Source: RGIG995 sp045603745 (lineage in GTDB: Bacteria > Bacillota > Clostridia > Oscillospirales > UBA644). From it: a DNA stretch of 64,000 bases. A model generated the notes under the pieces. It searched no databases, was not told the DNA's origin, and was given only the letters and a program-made list of their open reading frames with translations. A program made the translations under genes and the position numbers. Where the stretch lies: the NCBI GenBank assembly GCA_045603745.1, contig JAZUMQ010000037.1:1-64000 (forward strand). The letters are read 5' to 3'. Of the stretch, positions 59,810 through 64,000 are shown in pieces. Numbering within the stretch: position 1 is the stretch's first letter; each line of letters starts with the position of its first letter.

Positions 59810-60367
59810 TTACAGAGGATTTCCGTTTTGATCAAAAAGAGGCAGATATTCCAAATAAAGAATATCTTCCCGATCTTTGGCATCGCCCTCGGCAAGAATC
59901 GCCATTTTCCCGACGATATTCCCCCCGGCCTGCTCTACAAGAGAAGCCAGCGCCGCCAAGGATTCCCCGGTAGAAATTACGTCATCTACGATGAGGATTC
60001 GCTTGCCCTTCATGGCGTCCATATCCAGTTTATCCAGATACAAGGTCTGCCGGGCGGTGGTGGTGATGGACTTCACTTCCACGGCAACCGGGTCTTTCAT
60101 GTATAGTTTCGGGGCTTTGCGGGCAAGGATATATTTGTTCATTCCCGCTTGTGCCGCCATTTCGTGTGCCAAGGGAATTCCCTTGGATTCGGCGGTGATC
60201 AGAAGATCAAATTCCGGGGCTTTTTTCAACAAATCCCGAGCACAGGCACGGGTCAGTTCCACGTCCCCGAAAATGACGAATCCGGCAATATACAAGGTGT
60301 CGTTGACCGGGCAGATGGGAAGCGCCCGACGAACCCCTGCCACGGCAATATCGTAATACTCTTTCAT
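59810..60367 (-). CDS. Purine-type phosphoribosyltransferase (Apt-like)
   Basis: 185 residues. The type I PRTase core has the PRPP loop RILIVDDVISTGESLAAL, the LLITAESKGIPLAHEMAA segment, and the APKLYMKDPVAVEV hood. It resembles adenine or xanthine phosphoribosyltransferases, but the specificity cannot be read from sequence alone; an orphan regulator role as in PurR is unlikely because there is no HTH. The start is ATG 60367 with CGGAG; the longer reading overlaps the promoter. It is first of a PRTase-ABC-F unit. Confidence 0.88.
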   Translation of the reverse strand: MKEYYDIAVAGVRRALPICPVNDTLYIAGFVIFGDVELTRACARDLLKKAPEFDLLITAESKGIPLAHEMAAQAGMNKYILARKAPKLYMKDPVAVEVKSITTTARQTLYLDKLDMDAMKGKRILIVDDVISTGESLAALASLVEQAGGNIVGKMAILAEGDAKDREDILYLEYLPLFDQNGNPL

Positions 60368-60399
60368 GGTACCACTCCGTTCCGATGATATTTGCCTAC

Positions 60400-60428
60400 A
60401 TTTTACCATACTTTCCTTGAAAAATCAA
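60400..60428 (-). promoter_or_regulatory. Promoter of PRTase-ABC-F unit
   Basis: Minus strand TTGATT (60423-60428), 17 bp, TAAAAT (60400-60405) with ATGG before the -10. Confidence 0.75.
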
Positions 60429-60501
60429 CCCGCTTTCCTACCCAAAATCCCTTTTAATTCCGAAAATTTTGTTAAAAGCCTGTCCACAGGGAAAAAAGCC
60501 C

Positions 60502-60530
60502 TTGCAAAATGGGAAAAATTATATTATAAT
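60502..60530 (+). promoter_or_regulatory. Promoter of NifU-like/GGGtGRT pair
   Basis: TTGCAA (60502-60507), 17 bp, TATAAT (60525-60530), 48 nt before the ATG. No TGn element before this -10. The sequence between it and the divergent promoter (60429-60501) shows no other feature. Confidence 0.78.
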
Positions 60531-60578
60531 AATAGAGTTGAAAATCATAATCCGGATTTTTGAAAGGAGTTACACAAT

Positions 60579-61271
60579 ATGATCTATTCTCACGAAGTTG
60601 AAAACATGTGTATCGTCGCCAAGGGTCCGCACCACGGTCCCGCTCCCATTCCCGAAGAGGGAAGATGGATTCAGGCGAAAGAAGTCAAGGACATTTCTGC
60701 CCTGACTCACGGTGTGGGCTGGTGTGCCCCTCAGCAGGGTGCTTGCAAACTGACCCTGAACGTCAAGGAAGGCATTATTGAAGAAGCCCTCGTTGAAACC
60801 ATCGGTTGCTCCGGCATGACCCACTCTGCCGCTATGGCTTCCGAAATTCTCCCCGGCAAAACCATTTTGGAAGCGCTGAACACCGACTTGGTCTGCGACG
60901 CGATCAACACCGCAATGCGGGAACTGTTCTTGCAGATCGTTTACGGTCGCTCTCAGTCTGCCTTCTCTGAAGACGGACTTCCCATCGGCGCCGGCATGGA
61001 AGACCTTGGTAAGGGCGCTCGCTCTCAGGTCGGTACCATGTACAGCACCAAGGCGAAGGGTGTCCGTTATCTGGAAATGGCAGAAGGCTACGTTACCCGT
61101 ATGGCTCTCGATGCCGACGACCAGGTAATCGGCTACGAATTCGTCTCCCTGGGCAAGATGACCGACTTCATCAAGAAGGGTGACGATCCCACCACCGCTT
61201 ACAATAAAGCTATGGGCACTTACGGCCGCTTTGACGGTGCCGTTAAGTATATTGACCCCCGCAAAGAATAA
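60579..61271 (+). CDS. NifU/IscU-like iron-sulfur scaffold protein
   Basis: 230 residues. The N-terminal half has the NifU-like scaffold pattern with cysteines 49, 56, 77 and 106 (VGWCAPQQGAC, ETIGCSGMTHSAAM, DLVCDAIN), corresponding to the cluster-assembly cysteines of the IscU family. The C-terminal half (about 140-230) is a separate domain not found in short IscU: GIPIGAGMEDLGKG-like segment, then GVRYLEMAEGYVTRMALDADD. It lies 18 nt before the GGGtGRT protein gene, an association seen in many strict anaerobes. No isc/suf partner is nearby. The function of the pair is not known to me. ATG 60579 follows AAAGGAG. Confidence 0.88.
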   Translation: MIYSHEVENMCIVAKGPHHGPAPIPEEGRWIQAKEVKDISALTHGVGWCAPQQGACKLTLNVKEGIIEEALVETIGCSGMTHSAAMASEILPGKTILEALNTDLVCDAINTAMRELFLQIVYGRSQSAFSEDGLPIGAGMEDLGKGARSQVGTMYSTKAKGVRYLEMAEGYVTRMALDADDQVIGYEFVSLGKMTDFIKKGDDPTTAYNKAMGTYGRFDGAVKYIDPRKE

Positions 61272-61289
61272 TCAGAGGAGGAATAAAAG

Positions 61290-62288
61290 ATGGCACTGTT
61301 TGAAAGTTATGAAAGACGCGTTGACAAAATCAACGAAGTTCTGAAAGAATACGGCATCTCCTCCATTGAGGAATGCAAAAAAATTACCATGGATCTGGGC
61401 ATCGACTGTGACAAAATCGTCCGGGAAACCCAGCCTATTTGCTTTGAAAACGCCGTTTGGGCATACACCGTAGGCGCTGCAATCGCCATTAAGAAGGGTT
61501 GTAAGAAAGCCGCTGACGCCGCTGCCGCCATCGGAATCGGCCTTCAGGCATTCTGCATCCCCGGTTCCGTTGCCGAAAACCGCAAGGTTGGTCTGGGACA
61601 CGGAAACCTGGCTTCCATGCTTCTGTCCGAAGAAACCGATTGTTTCTGCTTCCTGGCGGGTCACGAATCCTTCGCCGCTGCGGAAGGTGCAATCAAAATT
61701 GCCCTCAACGCCAACAAAGTTCGCGTAAAACCCCTCCGGGTTATTCTGAACGGTCTGGGCAAAGACGCCGCCTTCATCATCTCCCGTATCAACGGCTTCA
61801 CCTACGTTCAAACCAAATTTGACCCCGCAACCGAAACCGTTACCGTCGTGAAGGAAACTCCTTACTCGGACGGAGACCGTGCAAAGGTTCGTTGCTACGG
61901 TGCAGATAACGTTCCCGAAGGCGTTGCCATCATGAGATTGGAAAACGTCGGCGTTTCCATCACCGGAAACTCCACCAACCCCACCCGCTTCCAGCACCCC
62001 GTTGCCGGCACCTACAAGAAATGGTGTAACGAAAACGGCGTGAAGTACTTCTCCGTCGCTTCCGGCGGTGGTACCGGACGCACCCTGCACCCCGACAACA
62101 TGGCAGCCGGACCCGCTTCTTACGGCATGACCGACACCATGGGTCGTATGCACTCCGACGCTCAGTTCGCCGGTTCTTCTTCCGTTCCCGCCCACGTAGA
62201 AATGATGGGCTTGATTGGGGCGGGTAACAATCCCATGGTCGGTATGACTGTAGCGGTTGCCGTTGCCGTGGAAGAAGCTCAGAAGTAA
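61290..62288 (+). CDS. GGGtGRT protein (family named by its motif), unknown function
   Basis: 332 residues, soluble. The family motif GGGTGRT is at 259-265 within ASGGGTGRTLHPDNMAAGP. Other strongly patterned parts are ETQPICFENAVWAYTVGAAI (about 46-65), GLGHGNLASMLLSEE, CFCFLAGHESFAAAEG and GRMHSDAQFAGSSSVPAHVE. Several conserved-looking cysteines and histidines (C40, C51, C71, C89, C118, C120) fit metal binding. I know the family only by name; it occurs in anaerobic Bacteria and Archaea next to the NifU-like scaffold. ATG 61290 follows AGGAGG. Confidence 0.9.
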   Translation: MALFESYERRVDKINEVLKEYGISSIEECKKITMDLGIDCDKIVRETQPICFENAVWAYTVGAAIAIKKGCKKAADAAAAIGIGLQAFCIPGSVAENRKVGLGHGNLASMLLSEETDCFCFLAGHESFAAAEGAIKIALNANKVRVKPLRVILNGLGKDAAFIISRINGFTYVQTKFDPATETVTVVKETPYSDGDRAKVRCYGADNVPEGVAIMRLENVGVSITGNSTNPTRFQHPVAGTYKKWCNENGVKYFSVASGGGTGRTLHPDNMAAGPASYGMTDTMGRMHSDAQFAGSSSVPAHVEMMGLIGAGNNPMVGMTVAVAVAVEEAQK

Positions 62289-62344
62289 GTTTTACGAAAG
62301 CCAATCTACTTTTCACGAGAAAAGAAAAGCGAAAGTAATATTCA

Positions 62345-62368
62345 GGGTGCCACGATTGGGTGGCACCC
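62345..62368 (+). terminator. First hairpin after GGGtGRT gene
   Basis: A perfect 9-bp stem GGGTGCCAC (62345-62353) with GTGGCACCC (62360-62368), loop GATTGG, followed by TTACTTC. The T-run is poor. Confidence 0.6.
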
Positions 62369-62379
62369 TTACTTCATAT

Positions 62380-62416
62380 AAAATTGACCCGGGACTTTTT
62401 GTCCCGGGTTAATTTT
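62380..62416. terminator. Bidirectional terminator before CotH gene end
   Basis: A 16-position stem (62380-62395 with 62401-62416), loop TTTTT, one wobble pair. It has A/T-rich flanks on both arms and overlaps the stop codon of the convergent CotH gene (62415-62417). Confidence 0.8.
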
Positions 62417-64000
62417 ATGCTCCAAAATAATTTTTCATATCCTCGTCGGTGAGGGAGAAATAGGATTTCAAATCCGATTTTACCGCATCGGTACGAACTC
62501 CGTCCTTAACGTAATTGCGAATCTTTTCAACACTGTTATTCCATTGGGATTCGGTTTTTCCCCACCGTTGGCGATCCTTTGGAATCTCCGATTGCAGAGC
62601 AGAGACAAGGGAATCGAGTGTGGAATTGATGTAGGTTTCGTTTAGAATCGTATTCATCAATTCTCCGTACCGCTTCAAAAAAGCATCTTTCCCTTTGGGA
62701 TTCTTCAAAAGGGCGTTGATCAGAACGTGATCGCCCCCGGAATTGTTTAAAAACCATGCCACCGGGCTTTCCTTAACATAGAAAGACCAGTCCAGATCAA
62801 AGAACATCCAACGCCATTTTCCGTCTCCCTCGGAAGTACGGAATCGACGGATATTGGCGAGATCCCGATCTCCAAAATAAGAACGGCAAATGTACCAATC
62901 CATCAAACTCGTGGCGTCGATTCGCTCCGTAAGATAGGCATAGGCTTCGTCCGTGGTCATATCATGGGATTTGACGTAATTTTTCAGCGCCGTAAAATCC
63001 GCGGCAGAACCGGTCTGGGTATAACCGCCGGAAGAATAGACGATGTCAACAGAATCTTCCGAGACGTCGAAATGGCTTACCACGTAATCGTCGCTGAACC
63101 GCTCCCGAAGATAATAGATTCCCCAATATTCGCCTCCGAGATACAACACCACCGGTTTGATTGCCTGAGCGTACAGGGCAGTGGTTCCGTCCACGATACC
63201 GGTCGCCAATTCGTCCCGCAGCAGAGCGTTTGCCCAGTCTTCACTGCCACCCTTGAGAAGTAAAGAATTAAATTCATCGAATTCCCGATTCTCAAACAAG
63301 GGATATTTCAAGGTTCCCAAGCCGTATTCCGACCGGAATCGCAACTGAAAATTCTGTTTTGCTCCTTTGCGGCTGTCATTCCCGTGAAGTCGGAATCCAA
63401 AGGGAACGGAAAATTTTTCTTCGCCCCCTTCGATGAGGGTTAACTGTCCTTCGTATTCAAAATCTTGCTCTATGTGGTTCAAAATTCCCGATTCTTCCCC
63501 GGTCAAACAAGACTGAGGAATGGAAACGGTCACCACCGGAAGATCGTGTTTTTTGCCGATAATATAGGTATACGCACCATAATCGCTGGTTCGCACTCCG
63601 TCAAAGGAAAAGGTACGCAGAGTAGCCACTCCGTCGATGGAAATAGGTTCGGTATATACGGACGATGCGGTGGTAGGACGACTACCGTCCAAGGTATAAT
63701 AAATCGTCCCTGAACCGCTGAGGGATACCGTCACCGGAGCATCGTATACGCCGGAAGACAGATCCGCGGAAGGTGCAGAAAGGGCATTATCGTACCCCTC
63801 TCCGTTTTCACTGCCGGGAGTGGGGGTGGCAAAATAGCGGAAAGCCGTACCGTTACGACCGTAACTTTCATTTTTTGCAAGATCGGTAGGAAGAACGATA
63901 ACGTCACAAAAAACGCCGTCCTTTGCCAGGTACACCGACTCCCCTTCGGAACTGATTTTAAAAGAGGCGTGATTGCTCCCCAAAGCCGTATTCCCCGAAC
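62415..64000 (-). CDS. CotH kinase family protein with lamin-tail and chitobiase-like domains (5' end outside window)
   Basis: At least 528 residues; the frame stays open to the window edge, so the N-terminus is missing. What is visible, in order: the end of a lamin-tail domain (SGNTALGSNHASFK, VYLAKDGVFCD), then a chitobiase/FN3-like domain (APVTVSLSGSGTIYYTLDGS, about residues 75-145 of the visible part). A CotH kinase domain follows with FRLHGNDSRKGAKQNFQLRF, YYLRERFSDDY and the acidic motif WMFFDLDWSF, then a helical C-terminus. CotH of Bacillus phosphorylates spore-coat proteins; here the extracellular modules suggest a surface or cellulosome-like role. It is the only gene truncated by the window. 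Confidence 0.88.
   Translation of the reverse strand, partial: SGNTALGSNHASFKISSEGESVYLAKDGVFCDVIVLPTDLAKNESYGRNGTAFRYFATPTPGSENGEGYDNALSAPSADLSSGVYDAPVTVSLSGSGTIYYTLDGSRPTTASSVYTEPISIDGVATLRTFSFDGVRTSDYGAYTYIIGKKHDLPVVTVSIPQSCLTGEESGILNHIEQDFEYEGQLTLIEGGEEKFSVPFGFRLHGNDSRKGAKQNFQLRFRSEYGLGTLKYPLFENREFDEFNSLLLKGGSEDWANALLRDELATGIVDGTTALYAQAIKPVVLYLGGEYWGIYYLRERFSDDYVVSHFDVSEDSVDIVYSSGGYTQTGSAADFTALKNYVKSHDMTTDEAYAYLTERIDATSLMDWYICRSYFGDRDLANIRRFRTSEGDGKWRWMFFDLDWSFYVKESPVAWFLNNSGGDHVLINALLKNPKGKDAFLKRYGELMNTILNETYINSTLDSLVSALQSEIPKDRQRWGKTESQWNNSVEKIRNYVKDGVRTDAVKSDLKSYFSLTDEDMKNYFGA

Noticed and set aside
1..64000. CRISPR arrays, insertion sequences, prophage genes, tRNA genes
   Set aside because: None was seen. 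Direct repeats are limited to the 42-bp stalk units, no transposase or integrase-like protein occurs, and no gene-free gap holds a cloverleaf I could recognise.

Overview
The window comes from an anaerobic, fermentative member of the Bacillota, most likely a gut-type Clostridia. The evidence is a trimeric NADH-dependent [FeFe] hydrogenase, sigA/dnaG, plsX-acp-rnc and IreB-type Firmicute gene content, AGGAGG-type ribosome binding sites, and no respiratory genes. It is an ordinary dense chromosome with 61 protein genes. I see no phage, insertion sequence, CRISPR array or tRNA. The left edge is the leader and promoter of a ribosomal RNA operon that reads leftward out of the window; the right edge cuts a CotH-type kinase gene.

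Layout. 1-600: 16S rRNA leader and promoter (minus strand), then an AI-2E-family permease. 1.8-7.7 kb: single genes, namely a secreted SH3/C39 peptidase, a DUF1294 protein, an anchored metallophosphoesterase, an AraC-type regulator, an SPFH/band-7 protein and a DtxR-type repressor. 7.85-16.2 kb (minus strand): a ten-gene hydrogenase operon, with hydC first, then six regulator-like genes (two DRTGG proteins, two GHKL ATPases, a divergent H-cluster protein, a PHP protein), then a [2Fe-2S] protein, hydB and hydA. 16.3-17.5 kb: NUDIX hydrolase and lexA. 17.6-18.4 kb: a degenerate M14 peptidase. 18.5-27.5 kb (plus strand): pheST-ireB-membrane protein-nnr-alr-proBA. 27.6-31.6 kb: a small membrane protein, an AGCS symporter and a GH95 glycosidase. 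31.8-35.5 kb (minus strand): dnaG-rpoD-HAD hydrolase. 35.8-39.6 kb (plus strand): HAD phosphatase, AEC transporter, metY, metA. 39.7-43.7 kb (minus strand): membrane pyrophosphatase, macro-domain protein, GNAT protein. 44.0-56.7 kb (plus strand): a twelve-gene housekeeping run, trkHA-trmH-dprA-topA-trmFO-plsX-acp-rnc-membrane protein-murC-aldo/keto reductase. 56.8-57.9 kb: LytTR/DUF3021 pair and a cysteine-rich small ORF. 57.9-60.4 kb (minus strand): PRTase and ABC-F ATPase. 60.6-62.3 kb (plus strand): NifU-like scaffold plus GGGtGRT protein. 62.4 kb to the end (minus strand): CotH/LTD protein.

How it fits together. HydABC would move electrons between NADH (possibly with ferredoxin) and protons. 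The genes between hydC and hydB look like an H2/redox-sensing and partner-switch module built into the same mRNA, which I consider the most interesting system here. The NifU-like/GGGtGRT pair is a second poorly understood Fe-S-linked system. MetA (Glu111, which predicts acetyl-CoA use) and MetY form a matched O-acetylhomoserine route. The acyl carrier protein between plsX and rnc has glutamate where the phosphopantetheine serine should be. Most promoters I could read share an extended -10 element (TGn directly before TATAAT) and a 17-bp spacer.

Every stretch of more than about 200 bases without a gene is described below as promoter, leader, terminator or hairpin.
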